DNA of 64,000 bases from Puccinia triticina (lineage: Eukaryota; Basidiomycota; Pucciniomycetes; Pucciniales; Pucciniaceae), in assembly GCF_026914185.1 (NCBI RefSeq), contig NC_070561.1, positions 4,898,001 through 4,962,000 on the forward strand. The letters are read 5' to 3'. The position numbers and the translations under genes are program-made. Position 1 is the first letter of the stretch, and every line of letters begins with the position of its first letter. This document shows, piece after piece, positions 10,000-22,184 of the stretch. Below the pieces are notes generated by a model. It was not told the DNA's origin. It saw only the letters and a program-made list of their open reading frames with translations, and searched no databases.

Positions 10000-12900
10000 T
10001 TAACCAGAGAGAGAGCCTTGCACCGCATTTGCGCATCTTCCATACGCTAGTCTGCCGAGCGCCTTTGTCAATACATCCGCAATCTGATCTTTCCCGGGTA
10101 TCCATTCAACGCAGGTCTTGTTCTCAAAGATTGCTTGATTTGTCACGTAGAAGTCGCGCTCAATGTGGTGGGTCCTTTTGTTTGACGCGTCCTCACATCC
10201 AATTTTGACCGCAGATTGATTATCGCAGAGAATCTTGACTTTGAAGTTAGCTCCAATGATGTCGAAAAGAAGATTTCGGATCCACAGTGCGTGTTGCGTT
10301 GCGTGTCCTAGCGCCATATACTCAGCTTGACATGTCGAGCTGGCCACCGTTGTTAAACGTCGAGAAACCCACATGATTGGCGCCCCATAAAGTTTCATGA
10401 TAACGCCGTAAGATGATCTGGAATTGGGTCCTCCCCAGTTGGCGTCGACGTAGCATTCTACAGGAAGTTTATCTGTGCCACAAGGTTTGATGTGCAGCGC
10501 CGTTTCACGCGAGGAGGCCAGATAGCCTAGCAGATGTTTGAGGCCCTTCCAGTGAAGATTTGACGGTTTTGCTGAGAAGCGCGCCAAGTAGTTGACGCTG
10601 TAAGCAATGTCGGGTCTGGTTCCAACCGCCACATAGCTGAGACTGCCAATGGTGGAAAGGTAAACAGTCTTGTTAATTCCCTCATTTTCATCGTCTGTGT
10701 TGGCGGAGTATCCTTCTGGTAGCGGGTTGGTGTGTACCGTAGTTCCGTCCCAGTGATCTTCTAGGATTTTAGTGATCAGATTTGGTTGCGTCAGTTCAAA
10801 ACCTTCCGGAGTCCTCTTGATTTTCACGCCAACCATGCTTGTCAAACCCTCTTCCCATTTGATCTCAAGTGTCCCCTTAAGTTGTTTCTCGAGTTGTTTG
10901 AGCACAGCGTCGGATGATCCAGTTACAATTCCATCATCAACATGAACCCATATGATAGACCGGTCTTGTTTGTTGGTGAGAGTGTACACACTAGAATCGT
11001 AGTAGCTAGACACGTAACCTAGATCCGCCAGAGTTTTACTGAGGTGTTTCCACCAACATCTTGCCGCTTGTTTCGTTCCGTACAGCGCACGTTGTAGGAG
11101 ACAGGCTTCTCCTAGGTTGGTACCGAGTCCTTCTGGCGCTTGAACCCAAACCTCTTCGTTGATAGGTGCATGGAGGTACGCCGCGACGAAATCAAAATTG
11201 TAAATCGGCCATTGGTTCTTTGCCGCTAATGTCAGTAGCACACACATTGATGTGAAAGTGGCGGTGGGCGCAAATGTGTGGGCGAAGTCCGTCCCTTCTT
11301 TTTGGTTGAATCCTTTTGCAACGTAGCGTGCCTTGTACCGTGTTGTGCCGTCACCATTCACTTTTCTGGCAAACACCCAACGCGCTCCGAGTTTGCGGCG
11401 GTTGTTCAGCAGTTTTTTAACTAACCAGACTGATTTGCGACGGAGGTTTTCTAGTTCTGTGTCTACTGCTTTCTTCCAGTGTAAGGCATCCCGGGACTTC
11501 ATCGCCGCTTTGAACGTCGAAGGTACAGATTCGCTATGGTCGGCACATTCTTGTTCACAATGATCAACGGCGGCTTCTTGTTCTGCAACTTTCATTTCCT
11601 CCTTGAAGTCATTAAGTTTCAGGGTGCTCAATTCCTTGAGTGCAGTCTCCTTCTTCTCATCTGGATGAATCCGCGTCTTGGGTTCCTTGAGATCTCCTTG
11701 CGTGGTCGACGTCGGAAGAGCATTGCGTCCAAAATCGGCCCAAGCTGATGAAACAAGCTTCTTGGTTGCAGGTAGCCAGAAAGTCCAGCCTTTGGATTCC
11801 GGCAGGTGTCCAACAACTAGACCTTCAACGGCACGATCATCCACCTTTTTTCGCTTTTCCGGGGCAACTAGGACATATGCTTGTGATCCAAAAACCCGGG
11901 TCCTGTCAAGCTGTGGTTTGTCGCCAAAAAAGCATTCGTAAGGTGTCTTTTCCTTGGTGACACGGTTAGGTATTCTGTTCAGAGTCCATGCCGACCACAT
12001 GAACGCGTAGCCCCAGAAATCCCGACCCAGTTCGCTGTCGTAGAGCACGCTTCGGCCCATATCAGAGACGGTTCTGTTGTATCTCTCGGCTGCTCCGTTC
12101 TGGAAGTGGTGATAGGGTAGCGATTGTTCTGCGATAATCCCTTTGTCACTAAGGTACTTGCCAAAAACTTTTGAATCAAATTCTTCCCCGTTGTCTGATC
12201 TGAGGATTTTCAACTTTGAACCGGTTTGAGTTTCCCAACGAGTGATGGTTTCCATCAAAACAGCCGCCGCTTCAGCCTTTGTCTTGAGAATCTTTACTTC
12301 ACTATAAGAGGTGAAAATGTCTCGTATGGTAAGCGCATACTTGCCTCCAGACATGGTGGCTGTGTCAAAAGGTCCCATTAAGTCAACACATACCACTGAT
12401 AATTTGTCCAAAACTCTGTTCGTGGGTCCCAGCGCCGAGGATCTGGTCGCTTTGCAAATGGAACAAACTGGACATTTTATTGAGCCACTCGGCATGGTTG
12501 TGGGCAGACCATACCCAAGCTGGAGCTTCACAAGATGCCGTATTTTTCTTAGACTGGCGTGTCCAAAAAGTCGGTGCCAGAACAGAAGAGTCTTTTCATC
12601 TGCTGTCAAGTCTTCACTCAACCAGGTGAATTGGCTGTGCTCCACCAACTCAGGAGATTTGAAAAGGCTTGTTGCATTCATTTCAAGATTGACAGAAGGA
12701 AAACAACTAGTATTGGGAAAGTCAGGGTGGTCTGGGTGAGAAGGAGGAATACGCTTCGGACGGGCAAGTGGCCATGTGTTTTTGGTCGAGTCGAAATCGC
12801 TGTGTAGAAGAATGTGTCCGTTGCTAGCAATCAAGTCAATGGAGTCAAAATTCCCATTTATCTTGAAAACGCAACCTGCTTGTTTGAACGCGGCAATGGA

Positions 12901-13503
12901 AAGTAATGTTGAGCGGGATTGCTCACAATAATAGACCTTCTTAACAGCGATTATTGTTCCTTTCATCCCGGCAAATTTCAAAGTACCCGTACCTGTGATG
13001 TAGTCACAAGCGGTGTCAGTGGCAACTTTGACGGCTATTGGATGTTCTAGGGGCTTGAAATCAAATAGAGCGTACCTGTCGCCTGTGACATTATCGGATG
13101 TGCCGGAGTCCCAGATGACTTCCTGGCCGTCACGATGAATGCTCATTTCGCGGAGGTCAAAACAATGAGCGGATGGTTCAGCCGAGAGGTTCTCACTGTC
13201 AATGACATATTCAACTTCATCCTCTTCTTCAGCAAAAAGACTCGGATTGATTTGCCGTGTTTCCACCTGTTTGGGCGTGGTTGCTCCGGCTGATTTGGGC
13301 TGGGAGTGAGGATGGCGATATGGAGTTGACGGAGTTCCAGGAGTTTTTTGGTCCGGTTGGTGAGGCCTGATGTACGGGGTCCGGTCGAAGTTGTATGTCA
13401 CAGAGCAGGGAGGAAAATTGGGAGGGAGCTGAGTCCGGTGTGGTGGCCCCTCTCGTGGCCAGCTATTCAGGAGCATCACCGCCGCCAGCAACATCAAGAC
13501 CAA
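10000..13503 (-). CDS. Copia Pol polyprotein (protease, integrase, reverse transcriptase, RNase H)
   Basis: An open frame of 1167 codons. Domains in order: aspartic protease with DSGTS (about residue 133), GAG-pre-integrase zinc region (HRLFGH..C..C, about 305-350), integrase core with VDLMGP, SDNGEEF and the Glu of NGAAERYN (370-480), reverse transcriptase from ARWVFARK through LYGTKQAARCWW to the HVDD catalytic box (about 690-900), and RNase H with the copia signature ASSTCQAEYMAL and DNQSA (about 1060-1140). The first Tyr of YVDD is His, but both Asp are present, so catalysis may be kept. Apparently intact. Residues before about 25 come from the odd spacer, so the true N-terminus is unclear and there is no in-frame link to gag. 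Confidence 0.93.
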   Translation of the reverse strand: MVLMLLAAVMLLNSWPREGPPHRTQLPPNFPPCSVTYNFDRTPYIRPHQPDQKTPGTPSTPYRHPHSQPKSAGATTPKQVETRQINPSLFAEEEDEVEYVIDSENLSAEPSAHCFDLREMSIHRDGQEVIWDSGTSDNVTGDRYALFDFKPLEHPIAVKVATDTACDYITGTGTLKFAGMKGTIIAVKKVYYCEQSRSTLLSIAAFKQAGCVFKINGNFDSIDLIASNGHILLHSDFDSTKNTWPLARPKRIPPSHPDHPDFPNTSCFPSVNLEMNATSLFKSPELVEHSQFTWLSEDLTADEKTLLFWHRLFGHASLRKIRHLVKLQLGYGLPTTMPSGSIKCPVCSICKATRSSALGPTNRVLDKLSVVCVDLMGPFDTATMSGGKYALTIRDIFTSYSEVKILKTKAEAAAVLMETITRWETQTGSKLKILRSDNGEEFDSKVFGKYLSDKGIIAEQSLPYHHFQNGAAERYNRTVSDMGRSVLYDSELGRDFWGYAFMWSAWTLNRIPNRVTKEKTPYECFFGDKPQLDRTRVFGSQAYVLVAPEKRKKVDDRAVEGLVVGHLPESKGWTFWLPATKKLVSSAWADFGRNALPTSTTQGDLKEPKTRIHPDEKKETALKELSTLKLNDFKEEMKVAEQEAAVDHCEQECADHSESVPSTFKAAMKSRDALHWKKAVDTELENLRRKSVWLVKKLLNNRRKLGARWVFARKVNGDGTTRYKARYVAKGFNQKEGTDFAHTFAPTATFTSMCVLLTLAAKNQWPIYNFDFVAAYLHAPINEEVWVQAPEGLGTNLGEACLLQRALYGTKQAARCWWKHLSKTLADLGYVSSYYDSSVYTLTNKQDRSIIWVHVDDGIVTGSSDAVLKQLEKQLKGTLEIKWEEGLTSMVGVKIKRTPEGFELTQPNLITKILEDHWDGTTVHTNPLPEGYSANTDDENEGINKTVYLSTIGSLSYVAVGTRPDIAYSVNYLARFSAKPSNLHWKGLKHLLGYLASSRETALHIKPCGTDKLPVECYVDANWGGPNSRSSYGVIMKLYGAPIMWVSRRLTTVASSTCQAEYMALGHATQHALWIRNLLFDIIGANFKVKILCDNQSAVKIGCEDASNKRTHHIERDFYVTNQAIFENKTCVEWIPGKDQIADVLTKALGRLAYGRCANAVQGSLSG

Positions 13504-14425
13504 GACTCCACTCGCTTCTCACTCCTCAAGACTCATCAAGATCCTCAAGACCTTCAAGAATTCACCCTCTTTCCATCATCTTCCCACTTTCCACCTTCCC
13601 ACTTTCCACCTTCCCACTTTCCACCTTCCCACTTTCAACTGGCTCCCTTCTCAAGATCTTCCCCTTTTCCCTTCCTTTTCCCTCTCCTCATCTTCCACCC
13701 CCTTCTCTTCCATACTCCTTCCCCTCTTTCACTTCCCCTGTCCCCTGCCATCTAACTCTTTCATTTTTCTTGGTCCTAACACAGCATGTGCTGTGGGTTT
13801 ATTTCCTTGTTTTGTTTCTGGTTTCTGTCTCTTTCTGTTTGTTTTTGCCTCTCTTGAGTGTTTTCTGTCTCCTCTTTTCTTTCTTCCTTTCTTCTCTCTG
13901 GCTCTCTTCTTTCTGCTTCATCTCACTGTGCTTTTCTTGTTTCTTTGTGTTATGTTCTCTTTTCCTGCTTCTCTTGTTTGTTGTGAGTGTGTGCGCGTGT
14001 AGCGCGCGGAGGATGTGATGAAATGTATGTGACATGTCACCCGGAGTCCAAGTTCAGCTCGAACTTGGATGATGGGTGGCCATGGCATTCTGATCCCCAG
14101 AATACGGACCATCACTGAGCTTATAGATCCTATCTTCAGAGTTTCAACTTACGGGCTCCGCCCGCCGATCATCCTTCATCAGAGTTTTCCGGATCTTTTT
14201 CCTTCCTCTTCCTTAAGATCACATCTCCCTTCCCCTCAAACAAAACAACCGCCGCCGAGGATCCAAACCCCCGGCGAACTTCTCAAAACCACCCAAAACC
14301 CAATAGCTATCCCTGATCCCCCCCATTTTCAGCGCTCATCACCACGGACCACCCAGCCACGAGGGCAGCCTAAACAGCACCCATCCCCTCACACGACTGC
14401 CTCCGCTTGTACGGACAGGAGTCCC
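13504..14425 (-). other. Non-coding spacer between copia gag and pol
   Basis: Copia elements normally encode gag and pol as one frame or with a short shift. Here about 920 bp with stops in all minus frames separate them. The stretch has a 15-bp unit (CTTCCCACTTTCCAC) repeated about four times at 13580-13640 and long C/T-rich runs. It may be an old insertion or a local expansion; I saw no terminal repeats or target duplication. Confidence 0.6.
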
Positions 14426-15853
14426 TCACCGGGGGGCAGTACTGCGGTTTACTGTATTGTTCTTTCGGCTTCTGGGGCACTCAGACGACATATGTCCTAT
14501 TTGCTGACATATGTAGCACCGTGGCGGCTTGTTGATGGCCATAGCTGTCACTTCATCATGCTCTTGAGCTCCAGAGATGGCATCCGGAGAGGGTCCTGAA
14601 ACGCTAGACATTGTGCGGCTAGCTAGGGTCATGTTCATCGACGAGGATTCCGCCCGTCCGGATGGTCCCGCTAGGTTGGCTTCAGCTCTGGCTGCGTCCC
14701 AGTATCGCAAAACTTCTATGGGGGCCGGGGCAGTCAAGTCATGGGTTTCCATGAAAAGATCAATCTTGCGATCAACAGAAGATCGGAGGGAATCCCGTAG
14801 GTTGCCCTGTAGGATGAGGCTGCGTATTGTATCCCAGGTTAAATCGATTCCTTGTTCCATGAAGGTTCTTGCACATTGATCAAAATCGGCAAGGACTTCC
14901 GCAGCGCTGGTGTAGTCCGAGAGAGAGATAGCCTTCAGTTTTTCCCACGCTTGAAGTTGTCGTGCGCGATTGACAATTCTAAACTTGGAGATTAGGTGAG
15001 CGTAGACATCCGCAGAGCTGGCGAGATTGAGAATATCAAACGATAAATCCGGGTGGACGGAAGATTGGATGATACCGAGGGCGATACGCTCATGGTAAGG
15101 AATGGTGATCTCGTGTTCTCCTGGGGTGTAGAAGTACGCGTTACGGAAACGCTTGGAGGCACAAGCGCTGAGAGCTTGTTCCCATCTTTGGATGTTTGAT
15201 CCGTCCGGCTTCAAGATATCATCGGCAGCAAATTCTTTGATGGCGGCCGATATGATAGTGGAGATTTTGGAGTCCTCGTCCAAATCCCACCGTGCTTGTG
15301 TTCGGACTTCGTCCGCCTGACGCCTTAGCCGTTCATCCTCACGCCTGGCTTCGTCAGATTCGCGTTGGAGTCGCATTTCGGCTACCAGACTTGCAATGTC
15401 ACCTTGGTCATGAGGGGTGTCCCGACCCGTCGTAGGAGCTGCCGCTGTTGATTGGCTAGTCGAGGCGGTGGCTAGATGTGGCGCAGGCTCGGTACACCTC
15501 CAGTTCGTGGCGGATGATCCAATTGTTCTGTTGGTGATCCTAGGTTGGGAAGTTGTCTCTTCTGGAAAGTCGTCCGAGATCTCAGCTTCCTTGCCTTTGC
15601 CAACATTGAAGTACGCCGAGGTTCTGGCACCAAGATTGTTGTTGGAGGGGCCGGTACCGTGACTGTTGTCGGAGGAAACTCGACCAATACGGCGTTGAAA
15701 AAAATCGGTCGATGGGATTTGAGGGCCAAGAACAGACTTGAGGGTTGGGTTGGCCGGAGTGACTCTCGTTGATTGGAGTCCAGGGATCGGACCAAGTCTG
15801 TTAGCGGATCGGGGGGTTGGGAAGCGTCCAGATGGTGGTTTGTTGTCGGACAT
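14426..15853 (-). CDS. Copia Gag protein
   Basis: A 475-codon open frame starting MSDNKPPSGRF. The N-terminal third is low complexity. An Arg/Glu-rich coiled stretch (AEMRLQRESDEARREDERLR) lies at about 160-190. A UBN2/retrotransposon-gag-like helical region (about 215-370) includes WEQALSACASKRFR and the usual LGIIQSSVHPDLSFDI. A CCHC knuckle CYICQQIGHMSSEC (CX2CX4HX4C) is near the C-terminus. Intact; it ends 922 nt before the pol frame. It would package element RNA into particles. Confidence 0.9.
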   Translation of the reverse strand: MSDNKPPSGRFPTPRSANRLGPIPGLQSTRVTPANPTLKSVLGPQIPSTDFFQRRIGRVSSDNSHGTGPSNNNLGARTSAYFNVGKGKEAEISDDFPEETTSQPRITNRTIGSSATNWRCTEPAPHLATASTSQSTAAAPTTGRDTPHDQGDIASLVAEMRLQRESDEARREDERLRRQADEVRTQARWDLDEDSKISTIISAAIKEFAADDILKPDGSNIQRWEQALSACASKRFRNAYFYTPGEHEITIPYHERIALGIIQSSVHPDLSFDILNLASSADVYAHLISKFRIVNRARQLQAWEKLKAISLSDYTSAAEVLADFDQCARTFMEQGIDLTWDTIRSLILQGNLRDSLRSSVDRKIDLFMETHDLTAPAPIEVLRYWDAARAEANLAGPSGRAESSSMNMTLASRTMSSVSGPSPDAISGAQEHDEVTAMAINKPPRCYICQQIGHMSSECPRSRKNNTVNRSTAPR

Positions 15854-16405
15854 GGTTTGTAGAATGGAAAGGGGAAAAGAAAGAAATACGTGGGGAAGAG
15901 TTGGGAAAAAAAAAGTTGGAGAAAGTTCAGAGTTTGTGGATGACTGGTCGATCCGAGTGTTTGATGGACAAAACTGACTCCTGCCGTCTTTTCAGTCAAT
16001 ATCGCAAGATTTTGAGTTTTGTCAAACCTAGTTCTGGCTGTGTGGTTATGGGTAATTAATCCAACCTAAACGCCTGCAGAGCGTTGGCCACACAGTACAG
16101 TCCTAAGAAATTCTAGCTCTAGTCTCGCTCAGACTCTTAAGCGGTTATTACGGAGTAGATTGACGTCGAAGAGGAGGTCGGATCGGAAAGACTGGAGATT
16201 GATTCGGAGAATAGGAGAATGTGGAGGTTGTTGATTGATATGAAAACGATGAAGAGAAAAAAAAGGAAAAATTGCTCGCCGGCGGACTACTGTTTCTCGT
16301 CCCAAAAGGACTACTGCTCGTCCAGAAGGGACTACTGGTGATGTACTCGTCGTTGTGCCGGTTACGTGTGATGATAAAAACAAAACGAGCTACTCTAGCG
16401 AGATA

Positions 16406-16416
16406 GGCTCATAACC
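16406..16416 (-). other. Copia primer binding site, half initiator-tRNA type
   Basis: Directly after the 5' LTR the minus strand reads GGTTATGAGCC. This is complementary to the anticodon arm of fungal initiator tRNA-Met (GGCUCAUAACC). Use of an internally cleaved initiator tRNA is known for Drosophila copia and yeast Ty5. Confidence 0.75.
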
Positions 16417-16539
16417 TGTTGTGCTGGTAGCTCGCAAGAATGGATGATTCTATTACAAAGTATAGAATCTAGGCTAAATACTATGTACAATAGGTCTGTG
16501 ACAGTTGTCGCAGTTGAGTTCTATCTTCATGTCACAACA
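16417..16539 (-). repeat. 5' LTR of the copia element
   Basis: 123 bp, same termini as the left LTR; followed by the target duplicate TGAGG at 16540-16544. Confidence 0.95.
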
Positions 16540-16546
16540 TGAGGTA

Positions 16547-17213
16547 CACCACGGGTGAAGATTCAAAGTTTTCATCCAGAAAATCTACTGGATGGTACAA
16601 AAACCCAAAAACCAATTGGAATCATTCCGGTATGGTCGAAGGACCAAAAACCAATCCGAATGCTTCCAGTATGGTCAGAGGACCGGAACTATTCCAATTG
16701 CAATTTGGGTTAAACCCAAACCCAAAAAAAGCGTCCAAAATGGAACAAAGTCAAAATTGATTTGACTTCATTCCAGGAAACAGACCATTCCGGTTTTTTT
16801 CCTGGATTTTCCCCGGAATATTTTCAAATATGGCTGACCATGCCTCACAGAAGCATTTTCATATACATAAAACAACACCAACATCCCACAGTGTGTCTAG
16901 GGCAGTTGGCAAGGAGCTTGGGTGGGGTTGATCAGCAAGATGTTGCATGTTCAACCCCCCCTTTTGTCTACCTAACTTGCCCAAACCTTGTTTTGAGCCT
17001 TCCAAAACCTGCAACGGCCTGTAACAATTCCAAATTGCACACAAAAGCAACTTGAAAGTGCGTTGGAAATCCAAAATGATTACGGATTGCCTTGCAGTAG
17101 GGTTCCTGGAATTTTCCAGTGGAAACGCTGACCGTCTGGCGACGGTCCCCCCTTGCAGCCAAAATGATATTGGTTGGCAATTGAAATCATTTCGTTGGGC
17201 TTTGCCCGTGGTG
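16547..17213. mobile_element. TA-flanked inverted-repeat element, copy 1, with tRNA-like boxes
   Basis: Termini CACCACGGGTGAAG and its near reverse complement (..CCCGTGGTG), flanked by TA at 16545-16546 and 17214-17215. 667 bp, no transposase frame. Matches copy 2 (17601-18276) along its length. It contains an A-box-like TGGCAAGGAG (16905-16914) and a B-box-like GTTCAACCC (16947-16955), spaced as in tRNA genes. A non-autonomous Tc1/mariner-type element is the most economical reading. Confidence 0.72.
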
Positions 17214-17215
17214 TA

Positions 17216-17551
17216 CAGCAATGTCAGAAAAGCTTGCGGCCAGCTTTTGGACCGCTGATTTCAGCCTCAAAGCCTGTATGGCTCCTGTACATCAGGAATG
17301 CCATCAGAAAAAAAAAACAGTTTCTTTGTTTTCCACTTTGGGGCCTTGAGGGCCCCACCATTGGATTCCTGGAGCGATTTTACTGCAATCCGGCCCTTCG
17401 CCGCCCCTTGCCTGGCCCGGCACCCATGTCAAGTGAAACCAGCTGCCCGAACGAGTTTTGTCTGCCTGTACAGTGAAGCTGTACAGGCCTGTGGCTGAAA
17501 TGCAGAAGTCATTTCAGCCACAAAATTAGGCAAGCTTTTCTGACATTGCTG
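17216..17551. mobile_element. TA-flanked MITE abutting copy 1
   Basis: 336 bp with 20-plus-bp inverted ends CAGCAATGTCAGAAAAGCTT and TA on both sides (17214-17215, 17552-17553). Its left TA is the same TA that closes copy 1, so it probably inserted into that duplicate. Internal GGCTGAAAT and CCTGTACAG words also pair. Confidence 0.8.
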
Positions 17552-17600
17552 TATTCACACACGCAAGTGCCACACTTTGCGGAAGTGCGGGAGCTACATA

Positions 17601-18276
17601 CACCACGGATGAAGATTTAAAGTTTCCATCCAGAAAATTTACTGGATGGCATGAAAACCCAAAAATCAATCAGATTCATTCTGGTATGGTCAAAGGACCA
17701 AAAAATGATTGGCATGCTTCCGGTATGGTCAATGGACTGGAATCATTCCAATTGCAATTTGGGTTAAACCCAAACCCAAAAAAAACCTTCCAAATTGGAA
17801 CAAAGTCAAAATTGATTTGACTTCATTCCAGGAAACAGACCATTCTGGTTTTTTTCCTGGATTTTCCCTGGAATATTTTCAAATGTGGCTGACCACGCCT
17901 CACAGAAGGAGGCTGATATACATAAAACAATGCACACATCTCACAGTGCATCTAGTGCAGTTGGCAAGGAGCTTCAGTGGCATTGATCAGCAAGATGTTG
18001 CATGTTCAAACCCCTATTTTGTCTACCTAACTTGCCCAAATCTTATTTTGAGCCTTCCAAAGCCTGGGACGGCCGTAACCATTCCAAATTGCAAGCAAAA
18101 GCAATTCGGACAAGCATTGGGAATCCAAAATTCTTTTGGATTGCCTTCCAGTAGGGTGCCTGGAATTTTCCAGTGGAAACGCCGACCGTCTGGCAACGGT
18201 TTCCCCTTGCAGGCAGTTGGGCCAAACTCATTTTGGGTGCTGATTGAAATCATTCCGAAAAGCTTCACCTGTGGTG
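17601..18276. mobile_element. TA-flanked inverted-repeat element, copy 2, with tRNA-like boxes
   Basis: 676 bp with ends CACCACGGATGAAG and CTTCACCTGTGGTG, flanked by TA at 17599-17600 and 18277-18278. Same family as copy 1. The A-box-like TGGCAAGGAG (17962-17971) and B-box-like GTTCAAACC (18004-18012) are conserved although the copies have diverged. Confidence 0.72.
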
Positions 18277-18707
18277 TATTTGTACAAAAAAAGTTTCCAC
18301 CATGTTTTTTTTGTGTTTTTGTTGTTGAGATAAAAGGTTGAAATTTCTGTTTGAGCTCCTTGCCTCTCACAAAGTTAAAAATTGGGGCACAAACCTTTGT
18401 CCACCAACTGTAGCGCTGCCTTCAGTTGCACCTCTTGATTGGCCAAGAACTGGGCCCAAGACCATCATGACTATGTATCTCAAGCCACACAATGTAAGCA
18501 TAAACTGCCCTGGGAATTTACAATGCGCCAGTCCTATATAAGCAATAATTGATTTATGCTTACTTCGCCAAGAAGCATACCTTGATGTAAGCATAGGATT
18601 TGTGTCCACCATCCTTATGCTTACATGGCGGGGTCACTGTATGTACTCAAACTCCAAGCCTCTCTTGCTTGCACACTATGTATCAAGACACAAATTGTGC
18701 CAGGACC

Positions 18708-19723
18708 CTGGAAACCCCCTATAGAAGTGGGTAACCAAAAATCTAAGATTTGGCTGAAATTCATACATTTTAACAAGGCATTCATACCGGTTTCATGCAT
18801 AGCCTCAGGGCTCTGCCCAATAATCCATACAAATTTGGTGCCTACCCTTTTTTTTTGGCCCAGAAACCCCACAGCGGGCCTTTTTGCGCAGCCAGATTGC
18901 TGTCCTTTTCACTGCATAGCATCCTATAGGCAGCTGTAGCATTTTAAGCCAAAAAAAATGAAAAACAAATTGATTAAAAACCACAAAAGATCAATTGTGA
19001 CTGTTTTAATTGTGAGCTCGTCTTCATTCCAAGAGGGGTGACCACAAGCTTTCTTCAAGTACTCAAGCACACTTCAATGACCAAAGACCACATCCATGCT
19101 TTTTTTATTCACAACATACCACATTCCCTCATCTTCTTCATCTTCAGGGATTATTGGAGGAGAGCTAAACTGCCAAAAGCTTAAGTCATTTTGTGTTCCG
19201 CAAGGTATCTGTGAATCTGATAGAGAGATTGAGAAGAATTTTTCAAACAGATCTGGAACAATAGTATTGACCAACATTTTTCCAAAGATGAATTAAACTT
19301 AGATGAGCTCTGATTTGCACTGATGAGCCCGGACATGTTTCTACCTTTTTGAGAATTAGCTTGAATTTCTGGGTATTCAAGAATCTAGATTAAACAGGAT
19401 TAAGCCGGCTACTAGTTGTGGGCTCTCAAACCCCCTAGAACCCCTCCTCCTTGCCGGCGGGCAGTCGGAAAAAACAAATTGTCGGCTGGCCTTGGCTCGC
19501 TGCCGAGGGGGGGGGGGTTTGCCAGGGGGCTTTTCTGCTCAACCCTGAACTTTCATACAATCTTTGTTACCAACCCCCCAACCCCATGAGAAAAAAAGTA
19601 CATTTTCCGTGCGTACCCTCATGCCAAAAAAAGGCCATTCATACATATTTGGTGAGTACCCTTTTTGGTTTTGGCCAAAAAATTCATACATTTTGGTTAC
19701 CCACCTCTATAGGGGGTTTCCAG
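18708..19723. repeat. Possible 1-kb element bounded by CTGGAAACCCCCTATAGA repeats
   Basis: CTGGAAACCCCCTATAGA plus GTGGGTAACCAAAA at 18708 is mirrored at 19690-19723. The interior has no convincing gene; a short minus-strand frame (19074-19277, PPIIPEDEEDEGMWYVVNKK) could be a relic. No target duplication was found. Confidence 0.45.
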
Positions 19724-20081
19724 GAAACAAAGCTGTTCGATGCCAAGAACCAAGTCAAGCTTCTGGGAAGGTCGTCCGCTAAGAAATGGAGACCGCGCGG
19801 TACGTATACACCGGTCAAGGGAACAGTTCCCCTGATACACTCGACCGGCAAAGGCAGCTCGATCTCGCCGTGCATTTCGGGCTTCCGGCCCCTGAGATCG
19901 AAGTGAAATGGATAGATATGCAACATTCTCGTATTTTCATTTCTGGTTGCTATGTCGATCTCATTCATACATAAACATACTAAAACAAAGCCGGAAAGAT
20001 GATGGAGTGCAACAAAACGACGAAATCTACACAAGTATAAATAATCAAAAGGGGTTGACAAATGCGATAGTTTCTTGTGAC

Positions 20082-21812
<1,731 letters not shown>

Positions 21813-21984
21813 GACCGAAGGAGAAGCTCTGGTTGGTTTGCTGGAGTCGGCCGATAATCACTTCAAACATTGTTGGATTTCCCGCGCGGAATATCCGGTA
21901 GCGGTCACGTGATATCCGGTAAATACCCGGAATATCTGGTCGGATTCTCGGATTGGGCTCCCCACTCTGACGCCCATCGGGCCC
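21813..21984 (-). promoter_or_regulatory. Upstream region of the GDP-L-fucose synthase gene, trimmed by a LINE
   Basis: Holds a CACGTG palindrome near 21906 and repeated ATATCCGGTA-type words (21892-21940). Only about 170 bp separate the start codon from the 3' tail of the LINE, so any more distal control would come from transposon sequence. Function inferred from position only. Confidence 0.35.
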
Positions 21985-22184
21985 TTTTTTTTTTAAGTGA
22001 ATTTTGGCCTATGGCATTGCATACTATGAGTAACATCTTTGTGAAAGTGACGAGACACAAACAATCTTCAAACACAACTACGTGAGACCGCTAGCGAGAC
22101 GAAAAAATTAGGGTTGAGAGATTGAAAACAAGATTTAAGAGACACAAGACATAAAAGAAAAGGAAAAAGAAAAGTCACAAAGAT

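Larger units (their letters stand above)
9804..16539 (-). mobile_element. Ty1/copia retrotransposon, full length
   Basis: Seen: two 123-bp LTRs (9804-9926 and 16417-16539) with 7-bp inverted termini TGTTGTG/CACAACA. They differ at two positions by eye, both C/T transitions. The 5-bp target duplication TGAGG is at 9799-9803 and 16540-16544. A polypurine tract and a half-tRNA primer site lie in the right places, and there are long open gag and pol frames. The domain order protease, integrase, reverse transcriptase, RNase H defines the copia class. Near-identical LTRs imply a young insertion. The one oddity is about 0.9 kb of non-coding, pyrimidine-rich sequence between gag and pol. Confidence 0.95.

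Noticed and set aside
13395..14018. 207-codon plus-strand ORF
   Set aside because: Low-complexity Pro/Ser/Phe translation of C/T-rich tandem repeats in the copia spacer; no domain.
19318..19360. Hammerhead ribozyme core (CTGATGAG near 19320)
   Set aside because: No GAAAC box at the required distance and no closing stems.
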